56,147 nucleotides of DNA. Source: Sandaracinus sp. Lineage in GTDB: Bacteria > Myxococcota_A > Polyangia > Polyangiales > Houyiibacteriaceae. A model generated the notes under the pieces. That model saw only the letters and a list, made by a program, of their open reading frames with translations. It searched no databases and had not been told where the DNA came from. The position numbers and the translations under genes were made by a program. The stretch is from assembly GCA_002699025.1 (NCBI GenBank), contig PABA01000221.1, positions 1-56,147 of the forward strand, read 5' to 3'. This document shows positions 34,831 through 43,921 of this stretch, one piece after another. The first letter of the stretch is position 1. The number at the start of each line of letters is the position of its first letter.

Positions 34831-36491
34831 CAGGAAGGCTCCTCGGTCACGGGGTAATACCGAGCCCAACGCCGAACCCCCTCCCTGCGCAGCCGGCCAT
34901 CCCGCACGAGCCGAGCGAGCAGCTGGGTCGCCTGATCGGGGGTGAGCGTACGACACAGCTCCAGCACGTCCTTTCGGGCCACCGAGCCATGGTGCGCCGC
35001 GTGATTCAGGACGAGCTCCTCCTGCCGAGCGCGATCGAGGCCCACCTGCCGCGTGTACTCGGCCTTGGCGCCCTCCTCCGCGTAGAAGTCCCGGGCCAAC
35101 ATGTAGGTCCTCGCCTTGGTGTTCCCGCGCCGCTCGATGAGCCCCGCTTCGACGAGCCGCCCGAGCTTCCTCCGGGCGTCGTCGACCGGCCGCTGCATGG
35201 CCTCGGCGAGCTCGGCGGTCGTCATCCGGCGCACCTCGCGCAGCCGAGACAGGACGATCAGGCTCTCGATGGGCAGGGCCGCGCCCGCCCGCCGCTCCGC
35301 CTCGAGGATGGCCCTGATGAACTGCAGGTCGGTATCCGCAGCCGGCAAGCGCAGCACCACGGTCGTCGCGTCGGAGCGGCTGTAGTCGGGGGCAGGTCGA
35401 CCGAAGCGGAGCACCTGACGGTAGATGAGGTCCACCCCGCGACCGGTCCGCTCGGCCAAGCCGATGCGCTTGAAAGCGTCCGCGAGCACCGGGTTTCGTG
35501 GGCGCGGGGGCGTCGTGAGGATGTTCTGGGGAGACACCCCTTCGACGAAGCCCCCCGGATTGCTCAAGGTCAGCTCCTCGTCATCCAGCTTCACGTGGAC
35601 GGCTCCGAGTCGCGTGTAGTCGCGATGCACGAGCGCGTTGGCGACCGCCTCGCGAAACGCCTGGAGATCGACTCGGGGGACACCGACGCGGAAGAGCCCG
35701 ACCTGCAACTCCTTCTCGCGGTTGCGTGCCTTGAACTGGGTCTCGATCCACTCCACCACCCGCAGGAGCGGCGCCCGGCTGAACTCGTTGTAGCGAACCT
35801 CTTCGCCCTCCAGCACCTGGAAGGCGACCTCGTGGGTCGGGACGAGTCGCCGGATGGCCTCGTCCCGGCCGAGCAGGAGCAGCCCCGCCAGGGTCGGGAG
35901 ACCGGTCGTGGCGTCTACCAGGCCGAGGGCGCCATCCAGCTCTCCGTCGGATAGGTCGAGCAGGGCGCGTTCGCCGTGGAAGCGGTCGACGAACTGGCGC
36001 AGCCGGGCGCGCTCGACGGGGTCGAGGTCCGCCGCCGTGGCCGCCGACACGGGCTGCGCGCTGGCATCCATCGCGCCCAGGTCCGAGAGCCGCCTCGAGA
36101 TCTCCCCCGGCAACATCGGCACGCACTCCGGGCGCCCATCGGAGCCGATCCGGCGGCGCTTCATCGTGCCCTGGCTCGTGGCGACGACCTCGCGCGCCTT
36201 CGGCACCTCGATCCGGGCGACGAGCCGCCCCTCCATCTCGAGGCGCTCGACCCTCACGTGCACCGACGGCGAGGTGTGGTTGGCGACCATCGCCGGCAGA
36301 CCCACGACGTTCTGGTGACTCGGGTGGAGCCCCGTGACGCGGCCGTCGTCCTCGACTCCGAGGTAGATGGAGCCTCCCTCGGTGTTGGCCAGGCACACGA
36401 TGGCCTCGGCCAGCTCCGCGTCCGAGAGGCGCTTCTGATCGCTCTTGAACTCGATCGTCAGAGTCTCCGCGGCCGGTATCGAACGCGTCAT
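34830..36491 (-). CDS. AlbA_2/Schlafen-type ATP-binding protein with HATPase_c_4-like domain
   Basis: The protein has 553 aa. The N-terminal ~10-140 is the AlbA_2 (Schlafen-like) domain: TIEFKSDQKR and GSIYLGVEDDGRVTGLHPS. The middle ~275-375 has EAVANALVHRDYT, LSNPGGFVEGVSPQNIL and NPVLADAFKRIGLAERTGRG, the ATPase-like C-terminal domain usual in this family. The last ~150 residues include two winged-helix-like segments (MTTAELAEAMQRPVDDARRK and EELVLNHAAHHGSVARKDVL). Such proteins are frequent companions of type I systems in defence islands. A regulator or nucleic-acid sensor is inferred, not shown. Gap to hsdS is 40 bases. Confidence 0.9.
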   Translation of the reverse strand: MTRSIPAAETLTIEFKSDQKRLSDAELAEAIVCLANTEGGSIYLGVEDDGRVTGLHPSHQNVVGLPAMVANHTSPSVHVRVERLEMEGRLVARIEVPKAREVVATSQGTMKRRRIGSDGRPECVPMLPGEISRRLSDLGAMDASAQPVSAATAADLDPVERARLRQFVDRFHGERALLDLSDGELDGALGLVDATTGLPTLAGLLLLGRDEAIRRLVPTHEVAFQVLEGEEVRYNEFSRAPLLRVVEWIETQFKARNREKELQVGLFRVGVPRVDLQAFREAVANALVHRDYTRLGAVHVKLDDEELTLSNPGGFVEGVSPQNILTTPPRPRNPVLADAFKRIGLAERTGRGVDLIYRQVLRFGRPAPDYSRSDATTVVLRLPAADTDLQFIRAILEAERRAGAALPIESLIVLSRLREVRRMTTAELAEAMQRPVDDARRKLGRLVEAGLIERRGNTKARTYMLARDFYAEEGAKAEYTRQVGLDRARQEELVLNHAAHHGSVARKDVLELCRTLTPDQATQLLARLVRDGRLRREGVRRWARYYPVTEEPS

Positions 36492-36531
36492 CCTCCACCC
36501 ACGTGAGTGCTATCCAGTGGACCGAACGTGC

Positions 36532-37824
36532 TCATTCGGCCGCCTCCTCCAGGAGCGCGGTGACGCGGACGCGGCCGGTGAGGAGGTCCTCCATGAGGCC
36601 TTGCTTCACCAACCGGAGCTTCCCCGCGTCGTGCTCCTCAGCGCCAATGCGCCTGTCGAGGGTCGCAACTCTGCTCGCGAGGCGATCCTGCTCTTCTGTG
36701 GGCGGTAGCGGCACAAGGAACTTCGACAGCTCGCCGAGGGTCACTGTCTTCTGTGCGTTGCCGATGGCAACTACGTCGGCGTGCCGCCGAGCTTGTGGGC
36801 CGTTGAGGATGAGCGCGAGATAGCCGCCGCGCAGCCGGTTCTGCACGGGATAGATGCAAGCGATGTGGCGTTGGAAGGCGAACGGACGTTGGTGGCTCAC
36901 TACCGCCGCATGACCGAAGGAGCCCACCGCCGTGTAGAGGACCATCCCCGCATCTGGTTCCCGGCCGCGTGAGATCTCAGCGAAAGTGCGCGTTGTGATT
37001 CGCGCCGCACGATCCCAGTGGATGACGCCGTCCCGGATGCACGACACGTAGAGGAACGGCACCGTGTTGTCCTGGTGGAGGACCGTGCGGACGGCCTGAT
37101 GCGTGCCATCTGTAACGCGATGGCTCAGCGCTCCAAGGGGCATCACCTCCCACGCCTTCGGAATCCGCCCGAGGGGGGAGTCCTTGAACTGCTCGGGGTG
37201 GCGGTCGGGGTCGCGCAGCTCGCCGTTGTCGTCGATGCCGCGGGTGAGGAGGTCGTGGAGCAGGCCCTGCTTCACCTGCTCGAGCTTGGCGATGATCTCC
37301 TCGGTCTTCCGAATCGCCTCATCGACCGTGTCGAGGATCTCCGCGATCCGCCGCTGCTCGGGGAGGGGCGGGATCCACACCGGAAGCCCTTGGAGATGCT
37401 TAGCCCCGATGTGGATGACCGAGCTGCCCTGGCCAAGGCGTGCCTTGAACCTCGCGGCGTCAGTGGTGTTTGCTGCGTAGCTGAGGAAGACCGGGTCGGC
37501 GCCTGGTCTGGGAGTGAAGATGATCGTGTCTCCTCCCGCGACGGCGGGCTCGTCGCCGACGAAGACAGCGCCCTGGCCGATTTCGGCGTGCGTCTCACCG
37601 GAGGCAGCGAAGACGATGTCCCCCGGCGCTAGTCGCGTGTATCGAGACGCCGCGGCCGGGTCGATGAACGAAACAAACCGGCGGATCCGGATGTGGTGCG
37701 CCGTATACAGCTCGCCGTACCGAACGCACGGTACGCCTTCCAACCGGGCGTCCTTCTTCGTACCGCCCTGTCCGCGCGAGAATGTACCAAGATCACCCAG
37801 GCGGCTGGTGAGGGTTTCAGGCAT
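36532..37824 (-). CDS. hsdS: Type I restriction-modification specificity subunit S
   Basis: The protein is 430 aa from ATG 37824, which overlaps the hsdM stop by eight bases. It has two target-recognition domains (~5-165 and ~215-375). Each is followed by a conserved helical spacer: [20 protein letters not shown]...[12 protein letters not shown] and [20 protein letters not shown]...[13 protein letters not shown]. It sets the bipartite DNA target of the complex; the target cannot be read from sequence. Both halves are intact. Confidence 0.96.
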   Translation of the reverse strand: MPETLTSRLGDLGTFSRGQGGTKKDARLEGVPCVRYGELYTAHHIRIRRFVSFIDPAAASRYTRLAPGDIVFAASGETHAEIGQGAVFVGDEPAVAGGDTIIFTPRPGADPVFLSYAANTTDAARFKARLGQGSSVIHIGAKHLQGLPVWIPPLPEQRRIAEILDTVDEAIRKTEEIIAKLEQVKQGLLHDLLTRGIDDNGELRDPDRHPEQFKDSPLGRIPKAWEVMPLGALSHRVTDGTHQAVRTVLHQDNTVPFLYVSCIRDGVIHWDRAARITTRTFAEISRGREPDAGMVLYTAVGSFGHAAVVSHQRPFAFQRHIACIYPVQNRLRGGYLALILNGPQARRHADVVAIGNAQKTVTLGELSKFLVPLPPTEEQDRLASRVATLDRRIGAEEHDAGKLRLVKQGLMEDLLTGRVRVTALLEEAAE

Positions 37825-40213
37825 ACCCCAGCCCCCCAAGGAACTCGCGCAGCTTGCCCGCCGCAGCGTCGCGGTCCTCCTCGATGCTCGTCAGGGTGGT
37901 TCGGTACTTGTCCCACCAGCCCTCGAACGCGGAGACGAGCTGCTGCCGATGGTCGGCGACGTAACGCCCGAGGATGGCGTCCAGGTCGGCGCGGAGGATG
38001 CCGAGCGCCAGGTCCCTCGCCCCGTCCTCGTCGAGCGCTGCGCGGGCCTCCTTGAGCCGCTTGGTGAAGTTGCCTTCTTTCGTCTTGAGCTTCTTCTTCA
38101 CCGCGCTCAGCTCCTTCTTGAGCGCCTTCACCTCGGCCTCCGAGAGCTGCTCCTCGGACTCCTCGTCTTCGTCTTCGTCGGATGCCGTCGCGCCCTTGAT
38201 GGTCGCGTCCAGCTCGGCCTTCTTCGCCTCCAGCTCGGAGATGGCTTCGAGGTACTCCGGGAGCAGGCGCCGGACGAGGCGGTGGTCGAAGGGGTTGTCC
38301 TTGTTCTTCTTGTCCTCCATCGCCGTGAGGATGCTGACCTCCCACGCCTCGATGAGGCCGAGGAAGCCTCGGGCGGCAATCGTCTTGAGGTCGTTCTGCA
38401 CGTCGCCCCACCAGGTCGCGACCACGCCCGAGACCTGGAAGCGGTCGAGGAGACCCACGGGCCGCAGCGCGTCCTCGAAGCTCACGAGGAGCTGCTCGCG
38501 GAGGGTCATGAGCTGGTTGGTGTTGGGCAGCGCGGCGATGTCGTCGCGGTTGGCCGACCACCAGGTCTCGACGGCGTCGGTAAGCGCCCGCTCCTTCGCG
38601 GCCACGCCCTCGTCGGCCACGATGCGCTTCTTGAGGTCGGCCTTCTCGGCGAGGCCGTCCGCGAAGTCGAGGTAGCGGTCGTCCTTGTCCGTGAGCAGGT
38701 GCCGCGGGTCGAGGCCGTGGGCGTCGAAGAGGGGGCGCTTCGACTCGACCTCGGCCTTGGGGATGCCGCCGAAGAGGTGCGCGCGAACGTCGTGGGGCTC
38801 GGGCGGTGGGGCGTTGTCGGCGTAGCGGCGGATGTTGAGGTTGTCGTCGTTGTCCCGGAGCTCCTCGCGGCTGACGACGCGGGCGAAGCCCTCGATGTCC
38901 TCGAAGGCGCGCCAGGCGCTGACGATCTTCTCGATGTGCTCGGGGTACAGGTAGTTCTGTGCCCGGCCCTCGTAGAACTCGCGGTCCGCGTTGATGAAGA
39001 GCACCTTGCCCTTCCGCTCGGAGGGCTTGGCGCCGGGCGCGCGGAGCACGAGTAGGCACGCGGGGATGCCGGTGCCGTAGAAGAGGTTCGGGCCGAGGCC
39101 GATGACCGCGTCGAGCTGGTCGGCGTCGAGGATGCCGGTGCGGATCTCCTTCTCCTTGCTGCCGCGGAAGAGCACGCCGTGGGGCATGACGGTGACGCAC
39201 ATCCCGCCCGGCCGGAGCACAGCGAGCATGTGCTGGACGAACATGAGGTCCGCCTTCTTGCCGCCCTCGGGGCAGAAGCCGAAGCGGAAGCGCTCCGGGA
39301 AGGGGATGCCGGCCTTCGTGTAGTTCTGGCTGAAGGGCGGGTTGGTGAGGACGCGGTCGAAGCGCATCAGCTCGCCGCCCTCGGTGTGCATCGGCTCGGC
39401 CAGGGTGTCCCCGTTGCGCATGTCGGCGTCGGGGATGCCGTGGAGGAGCATGTTCATCTTGCTGATCGCCCAGACGCTCCCGTTCGACTCCTGGCCGTAG
39501 AGGCCGAGGTTGCGGGAGTCGAAGCGGTGCTCGTCGAGGTACTCCTTGGAGAGGACGAGCATGCCGCCCGAGCCCGAGCAGGGGTCGTAGATGCGCATGC
39601 CCTCCTCGGGGGCGGCGATGCGGACCATCATGCGGACCACGGAGCGGGGCGTGTAGAACTCGCCGCCCTTCTTGCCGGCCGAGTCGGCGAAGTCGCGGAT
39701 GAGGTACTCGTAGGCGGCGCCGAGGAGGTCCGGGTACTCGAAGTCCTCGTTGCGGAGGCGGTGCACGGAGAAGTGCGCGATGAGGTCGCGGAGCTTCTTG
39801 TCCGACAGCTTCGACTGGCCGACCTTCCGGTTGAAGTCGATGTGGGCGAGGACGCCTTCGAGGCTGGTGTTGGTCTCTTCGAGGGCCGCGAGGGCCTTGT
39901 TGAGGCCGTCGCCGACGTTGTGGTGGACGTCGTTCAGGAGGTGGGCCCAGCGGGCCTCGGGCGGCACGAAGAAGTGCTCGCCGGCGTAGTAGCTCGGGTG
40001 GTTGGCGCGCTTCTCCGCTTCTTCGCGGGAGCGGCCGCGTTCGAGCTCGCGCGCGATGACCTCCTCGAAGCGCTCGTCGAAGACGTCCGAGCAGCGCTTC
40101 AGGAAGAGGACGCCGAAGATGTACTCCTTGAACTCCGAGGCATCCATCTTGCCGCGGAGGATGTCGGCGGCAGCGAAGAGGTGGCGTTCGAGCTGAGGCA
40201 GGGTCAGGGGCAT
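37817..40213 (-). CDS. hsdM: Type I N6-adenine DNA methyltransferase subunit M
   Basis: The protein is 798 aa. ATG 40213 is chosen because [21 protein letters not shown] is the usual HsdM beginning; the frame is open to 40273. SAM-binding motif I is DPCSGSGGM (210-218), and catalytic motif IV is NPPF (291-294), with [14 protein letters not shown] just before motif I. The C-terminal ~250 residues are a charged, coiled-coil-like extension ([20 protein letters not shown]), making it longer than the classical ~500 aa HsdM but like other large M subunits. It protects host DNA by adenine methylation. Confidence 0.97.
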   Translation of the reverse strand: MPLTLPQLERHLFAAADILRGKMDASEFKEYIFGVLFLKRCSDVFDERFEEVIARELERGRSREEAEKRANHPSYYAGEHFFVPPEARWAHLLNDVHHNVGDGLNKALAALEETNTSLEGVLAHIDFNRKVGQSKLSDKKLRDLIAHFSVHRLRNEDFEYPDLLGAAYEYLIRDFADSAGKKGGEFYTPRSVVRMMVRIAAPEEGMRIYDPCSGSGGMLVLSKEYLDEHRFDSRNLGLYGQESNGSVWAISKMNMLLHGIPDADMRNGDTLAEPMHTEGGELMRFDRVLTNPPFSQNYTKAGIPFPERFRFGFCPEGGKKADLMFVQHMLAVLRPGGMCVTVMPHGVLFRGSKEKEIRTGILDADQLDAVIGLGPNLFYGTGIPACLLVLRAPGAKPSERKGKVLFINADREFYEGRAQNYLYPEHIEKIVSAWRAFEDIEGFARVVSREELRDNDDNLNIRRYADNAPPPEPHDVRAHLFGGIPKAEVESKRPLFDAHGLDPRHLLTDKDDRYLDFADGLAEKADLKKRIVADEGVAAKERALTDAVETWWSANRDDIAALPNTNQLMTLREQLLVSFEDALRPVGLLDRFQVSGVVATWWGDVQNDLKTIAARGFLGLIEAWEVSILTAMEDKKNKDNPFDHRLVRRLLPEYLEAISELEAKKAELDATIKGATASDEDEDEESEEQLSEAEVKALKKELSAVKKKLKTKEGNFTKRLKEARAALDEDGARDLALGILRADLDAILGRYVADHRQQLVSAFEGWWDKYRTTLTSIEEDRDAAAGKLREFLGGLGYA

Positions 40214-40516
40214 CGGCGGTGAGCGGTATCCACGAGGCCCGAGGGGGTCTCGAGCGAGAGGGTGCAGGGGCACCGGGCCGGGTATCCCCCGAACCAGGTA
40301 CGACCTCGATGACGCGGTATCCGGCCCCTCATCCAGCGGGGAGTATCCCGCCGTAGTGGGGAGGGCGCGGTATCCGCTCCCGCGATACTACCCAACGCGC
40401 TGGCTCGCTGCCGAGAAGCGAGATTCGCGGGTGATTTCGGGCGCTCTCAGGGACTCGTGAAGAATTTCGGGCGAGTTCTGCACAGGGACCCCCGACCTGA
40501 TCCTTCTACCTAGGTG
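40214..40516. other. Upstream region of hsdM with repeated words
   Basis: These 303 bp have no gene. They hold four exact GGTATCC words, one AGTATCC and a pair of ATTTCGGGCG direct repeats. They must contain the promoter of the hsdM operon, since the XRE gene ends at their right edge on the same strand. Confidence 0.6.
40434..40473. promoter_or_regulatory. Paired ATTTCGGGCG direct repeats, possible operator
   Basis: Perfect 10 bp copies at 40434-40443 and 40464-40473 are 30 bp apart, near three helical turns. They lie between the XRE gene and hsdM, where a small dimeric regulator could bind. The site assignment is inferred only. Confidence 0.4.
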
Positions 40517-40780
40517 TCAGCCTTTCGGAGGCCGGCCGCGGCGCGCGTCCCGACTCTCCGGCGGAGCGAAGAGCTCGGCCACGCCGACAGCCAAGACCGC
40601 GGCGAGCTTCACGAGCGAGCGAACCGAGAGGTTCGCCCGACCGCTCTCGATGCGCTGCAGGTACTTCACCGAGAAGTCGGCCTTCTCGGCGAAGACCTGC
40701 TGAGTCCAGCCTCGGCGTGTGCGCAGCTCGGCGACCCGACGACCGAGGTCGCGAAGCACGGCATCGGCGTCGCCTTCCAC
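40517..40780 (-). CDS. XRE-family HTH regulator, controller-protein-like
   Basis: The protein is ~87 aa from GTG 40780; GTG 40759 is another possible start and neither has a good ribosome site. The helix-turn-helix is LGRRVAELRTRRGWTQQVFA then EKADFSVKYLQRIESGRANLSVRSLVKLAAVLAV, with the classic xxLQRIExGR recognition region. The tail is ARRGRPPKG. Size and place upstream of hsdM on the same strand resemble C proteins that time restriction gene expression, though those usually serve type II systems. It is divergent from a lipoprotein gene. Confidence 0.85.
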   Translation of the reverse strand: MEGDADAVLRDLGRRVAELRTRRGWTQQVFAEKADFSVKYLQRIESGRANLSVRSLVKLAAVLAVGVAELFAPPESRDARRGRPPKG

Positions 40781-40838
40781 CGGGGAGAGGCTCGAAGGCG
40801 TGCCGTGGTGATAAAACCAACCTATCAGTGGGTGTCCA

Positions 40839-42140
40839 GTGGTCCGATTCGCTCTCGCTCTCCTGATCCTGGCGGGCTGCGTGGTATCTCCGCGCCGCTC
40901 GACTGCGCCGTCGCCCGCCGCCGAACCGGGTCCGCTGACGCCGGCCGTGACCCCGAACCACGAGGAGGAGCGGGCCACGCGCCGCGTGCGGTTCTTCCCA
41001 GGCGAGGGAGAGGTATCCGTCCAGGTCTGGGTCTTCGACGAGTGGTGTACGCAGCGGAACGAGTGCCGCGAGGTATCCGTCGCCGGGGCAACGGTGGAGA
41101 TCTGGACCAACGGCGGCCTCGAAGCCTCGCGGGTCACGGACGAGCGGGGTGTCGTGCGTCTCGGGGACGCGGAGCTTCGACGCGTGGGGTCGCTCCACGT
41201 CAACGGGACACGGATCCGCGGCGCGGATGAGGCCCTCCGCCAGCTGGTCGGCCGCATGCGCGCCGAGCTGGCAGGAGTCGGCGGTACCCCGGAGTTGAGG
41301 GGCGAGGTCAGCACCGGGGAGGGGGCGGCGCCTCCGCTCCGCATCCGAGTCGCGTCCCGCAGCTGCGCCTCGGAGGACTGCCCCTGGTCGCCAGTCGCGC
41401 ACGTCTCGGTCGAGCTACAGGGTGCCTCGGAGGCGGGCGCGACGGTATCCGTCTCCGGGCGCACGGATCGACAGGGGGTGGCCGAGATTCCCCTCCAGGA
41501 GGTCGCCGATGGCCTGCTCGAGAGCGTGGCTCCCTACACGCTGGTGGTCGACGGCGCGCGGATGGTGGAGCCGACGGGTACGGCCCGAGCGCTGGAGCGG
41601 ATGCGACGCCGGGCGCACATCGCGCGACTCTTCCGGCAGGACGAACGGGTCGTGACGGTCTGGGACGGGGGGCTGGCGGGGCTCCCGGTCGCGGGCGGTC
41701 AGCGTCGGCAGATCGCCGCCGCCTGCCGCCGGGCGAACCTCCGTTGGCAGCGGCGCGACGATGGGGCCTTCGAATGCATCGGCTACGATCTGCCGACGCC
41801 CAGGCACGTCGCGGATCACCGCGGCGCGAAGATCGTCTACGTCTTCGACGGGGATACCGTGCGTGAGGCGCGGCTTGCCCTGCCCTACGCACACACCGGC
41901 CTCGCGGAGCGTGCCGGGACCAACCTCGCTTGGGAGATCATGCGGCGGCGCGGCCCGTGGCGCGACGGGGGCGGCGGTTGGGCAAGCTGGGTGCGGACCT
42001 GGCACGTCCAGGACGTCGAGGGGCGCTCCTGGGACCTGAGCGTCGGGCAGAACGGGGTGTCCCTGATCCTGCAGTATCGGGTGCGACCGGACCGGCCACC
42101 TTCGAACCATCCTCTGAGTCCCCTCGACACCCCTCAGTAG
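40839..42140 (+). CDS. Island-borne lipoprotein of unknown function
   Basis: The protein has 433 aa from GTG 40839. The signal peptide ends at lipobox ILAGC (Cys14). The mature part has two similar beta domains: VSVQVWVFDEWCTQRNECREVSVAGATVEI and VSVELQGASEAGATVSVSGRTDRQGVAEI. These resemble carboxypeptidase-regulatory or Ig-like folds that display hydrophobic strands and a TDxxGV turn. The C-terminal ~150 residues (YDLPTPRHVADHRGAKIVYV) are unrecognised. Use of GTATCC codons is unlike the core genes. A surface or periplasmic protein on a defence island is unusual. No partner is evident. Confidence 0.8.
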   Translation: MVRFALALLILAGCVVSPRRSTAPSPAAEPGPLTPAVTPNHEEERATRRVRFFPGEGEVSVQVWVFDEWCTQRNECREVSVAGATVEIWTNGGLEASRVTDERGVVRLGDAELRRVGSLHVNGTRIRGADEALRQLVGRMRAELAGVGGTPELRGEVSTGEGAAPPLRIRVASRSCASEDCPWSPVAHVSVELQGASEAGATVSVSGRTDRQGVAEIPLQEVADGLLESVAPYTLVVDGARMVEPTGTARALERMRRRAHIARLFRQDERVVTVWDGGLAGLPVAGGQRRQIAAACRRANLRWQRRDDGAFECIGYDLPTPRHVADHRGAKIVYVFDGDTVREARLALPYAHTGLAERAGTNLAWEIMRRRGPWRDGGGGWASWVRTWHVQDVEGRSWDLSVGQNGVSLILQYRVRPDRPPSNHPLSPLDTPQ

Positions 42141-42216
42141 GCTCCGGAGGCCGAAGGACCGGCCGCCTTCGAACCATCCTCTGAGCCCCCTCGATACGGC
42201 TCGGTAGGCTCCGGAG
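42089..42216. repeat. 61 bp tandem duplication at a gene end
   Basis: Copies at 42089-42149 and 42156-42216 (period 67) share CCTTCGAACCATCCTCTGAG and GTAGGCTCCGGAG. The first copy contains the last codons and stop of the lipoprotein gene, so the second is a non-coding duplicate of the 3' end. The rest of the gap to 42438 has three GGTATCC words but no gene. Confidence 0.8.
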
Positions 42217-42438
42217 CCCGGGGGGATACCGAGCCCACTCAGGCCAGCGGATACCGCGGGGGAACTCGCGCCTCGAAAAAAAATCGGGCCGCCTCTTCGA
42301 AGGGTATCCGTCTGGCCGAAACGGCAGCGATTCCAACTCGATGGGCGCCGGGGCGACCTCTCTTCGAGGGGCGCCGCAGAGGCCCGTTTCGCGCCGAGCG
42401 CGCGAAGTGCACCGGGGAGTATCCGCTACTGGCCTTGT

Positions 42439-42861
42439 GTGGGCCGGCGAGACCAGCTGTGGCGCGACCTGGAGAGGGCTCTCGAGCCCTTCCCGGCGTT
42501 CCTGAGCGCCGCCGACCTGCGCGAGCTGCTCGGTATCTCGAAGTCCGCCGCCCATCGACTGCTGGCCGAAGAGCTTCCCGTCACGACCATCGGAGACCGA
42601 ATGAGGCGGGTCTCCAAGAGCGCAGTGCTGCGCTACCTACACGAAAGGACGAGAGACCCATGTCACGGATGTACCGCAAGGGAAACAGCAAGAACTGGTA
42701 CGGCTGGTTCTACGACCCAGCCGGCAAGCGCATCACCCGATCGCTCCGCACGACGGACAAGAGGGTCGCGCGCCGGAAGCTCCAGCGCCTCGAACGAGAC
42801 GCCTTCGATCCGGCTCGTGCAACCGAGGACCAGGCCACGGAACGCCTCGAAGACGCGCTGA
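42439..42861 (+). CDS. Excisionase-like small HTH protein overlapping the integrase gene
   Basis: GTG 42439 starts a frame of 140 aa. The first ~74 residues are convincing: FPAFLSAADLRELLGISKSA then AHRLLAEELPVTTIGDRMRRVSKSAVLRYLHERTRD. This is the AlpA/excisionase-type winged HTH with a sheet end. The remaining ~66 residues run antiphase inside the integrase gene and look like non-protein translation, so the natural stop may have been lost. It would direct excision or control int. Confidence 0.65.
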   Translation: MGRRDQLWRDLERALEPFPAFLSAADLRELLGISKSAAHRLLAEELPVTTIGDRMRRVSKSAVLRYLHERTRDPCHGCTARETARTGTAGSTTQPASASPDRSARRTRGSRAGSSSASNETPSIRLVQPRTRPRNASKTR

Positions 42862-43721
42862 TGCGGCACCTTCGAGAGGCCGAAGCGAGGCTCTCGAAGG
42901 CGACCGTGCAGATGTATCGGCAGAAGTCGGGCCACCTGCGCCGGGTGCTCGGGAACCCCCGGCTGCGCGAGCTGGCGCGGAACGACGTGCTGGAGTTCGT
43001 GTCGACGCGGCAGGCCGAGGGGGCCTCCAACCATACGATCGTGAAGGAGCTGGGGACCCTTCGCCAAGCGCTCAAGCTGGCGCGGACCAGCGGCACGTTC
43101 CACCGGGACACGGGCGCCGTCATCCCGAAGCTCTCCGCGAAGTACGTGCCCAAGGACCGTTTCCTGACGCGGGCGGAGTTCCGCGCGCTGCGGGACGCGC
43201 TGCCCGAGGATCGGCGGGTCTGGGTGACCGTGGCGGTCTTCACGGGTGCACGCTTGAGCGAGCTGCGGCGTCTTCGCTGGGAGCACGTGGACCTGGAAGC
43301 GCGCCGGGTTCGCGTGCGCGGGACGAAGACGCGCGCCAGCGACCGTTGGGTCCCGATGAGCCCGGCGCTCGCAGAGGCGCTCGGGTCGGTCCCCGAAGAG
43401 GAGCGCCGCGACCGGGTGCTGAGCCACTGGAAGAACGTCCGGCGTGACCTCGCCGCCGCGTGCGACCGGCTCGGGATTCCGCGCGTCAGCCCCAACGACC
43501 TCCGTCGCACCCTCGCGTCATGGCTCAAGCAGGAGGGGGTCGACTCGATGATCGTCGCGCGGCTGCTCGGTCACACCACGTCGCGGATGGTCGAGCAGGT
43601 GTACGGGCACCTGGACGATGCCGCGAGGAAGGCCGCCGTCGCGAAGCTCCCGCCGATCGACGGGCCCGACCACGGGGAAGACAACGTGATCGCGCTGCCC
43701 ATCGGTCGCACCGGGAGCTAG
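42660..43721 (+). CDS. int: Tyrosine site-specific recombinase (island integrase)
   Basis: The protein is 353 aa from ATG 42660. The N-terminal arm-binding start is MSRMYRKGNSKNWYGWFYDP and the SAM-like core-binding part is ~60-165. The catalytic domain has Arg in TGARLSELRRLRW, Lys in GTKTRASDRW, and Arg in PNDLRRTLASW. It continues with His in LLGHTTSRMVEQVYGHL and Tyr in the same motif. The box II His is replaced by Asn (NDLRR), seen in some phage-type integrases. It would act on the 90 bp attachment repeats at the tRNA-Phe gene. Confidence 0.95.
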   Translation: MSRMYRKGNSKNWYGWFYDPAGKRITRSLRTTDKRVARRKLQRLERDAFDPARATEDQATERLEDALMRHLREAEARLSKATVQMYRQKSGHLRRVLGNPRLRELARNDVLEFVSTRQAEGASNHTIVKELGTLRQALKLARTSGTFHRDTGAVIPKLSAKYVPKDRFLTRAEFRALRDALPEDRRVWVTVAVFTGARLSELRRLRWEHVDLEARRVRVRGTKTRASDRWVPMSPALAEALGSVPEEERRDRVLSHWKNVRRDLAAACDRLGIPRVSPNDLRRTLASWLKQEGVDSMIVARLLGHTTSRMVEQVYGHLDDAARKAAVAKLPPIDGPDHGEDNVIALPIGRTGS

Positions 43722-43785
43722 AGCCACAGCCAGGTCGATCGAGACTGGGTCATCGAACGCGCAGTGGCGCAGTCGACGTCGCAAC

Positions 43786-43809
43786 GGTGCCCCCCTCGAA
43801 GGGGGCACC
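43786..43809. terminator. Hairpin after the integrase gene
   Basis: A nine-base-pair stem GGTGCCCCC / GGGGGCACC with a six-base loop lies 65 bases after the int stop and before the convergent unknown gene. No T-run follows, so termination is inferred from the stem and position only. Confidence 0.55.
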
Positions 43810-43921
43810 GGCGTCCGCGCGATCACGCGAGCGAGGGCCCAGGAGAGGGGCCGTTCTTCGCGGCGGCTTCACTCGGGTCGCGACGTTCTTCTGCTGAAGG
43901 TTGCCAGCTCTCCGCATCGAC

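Larger units (their letters stand above)
40225..42309. repeat. Cluster of GGTATCC heptamers
   Basis: I count eleven exact copies on either strand in about 2.1 kb: at 40225, 40281, 40316, 40369, 41012, 41072, 41444, 41852, 42224, 42249 and 42303. Chance predicts well below one. They occur in both intergenic and coding DNA. In the lipoprotein gene they introduce the rare valine codon GTA before TCC. Two further copies lie at 33969 and 35331. Confidence 0.75.
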
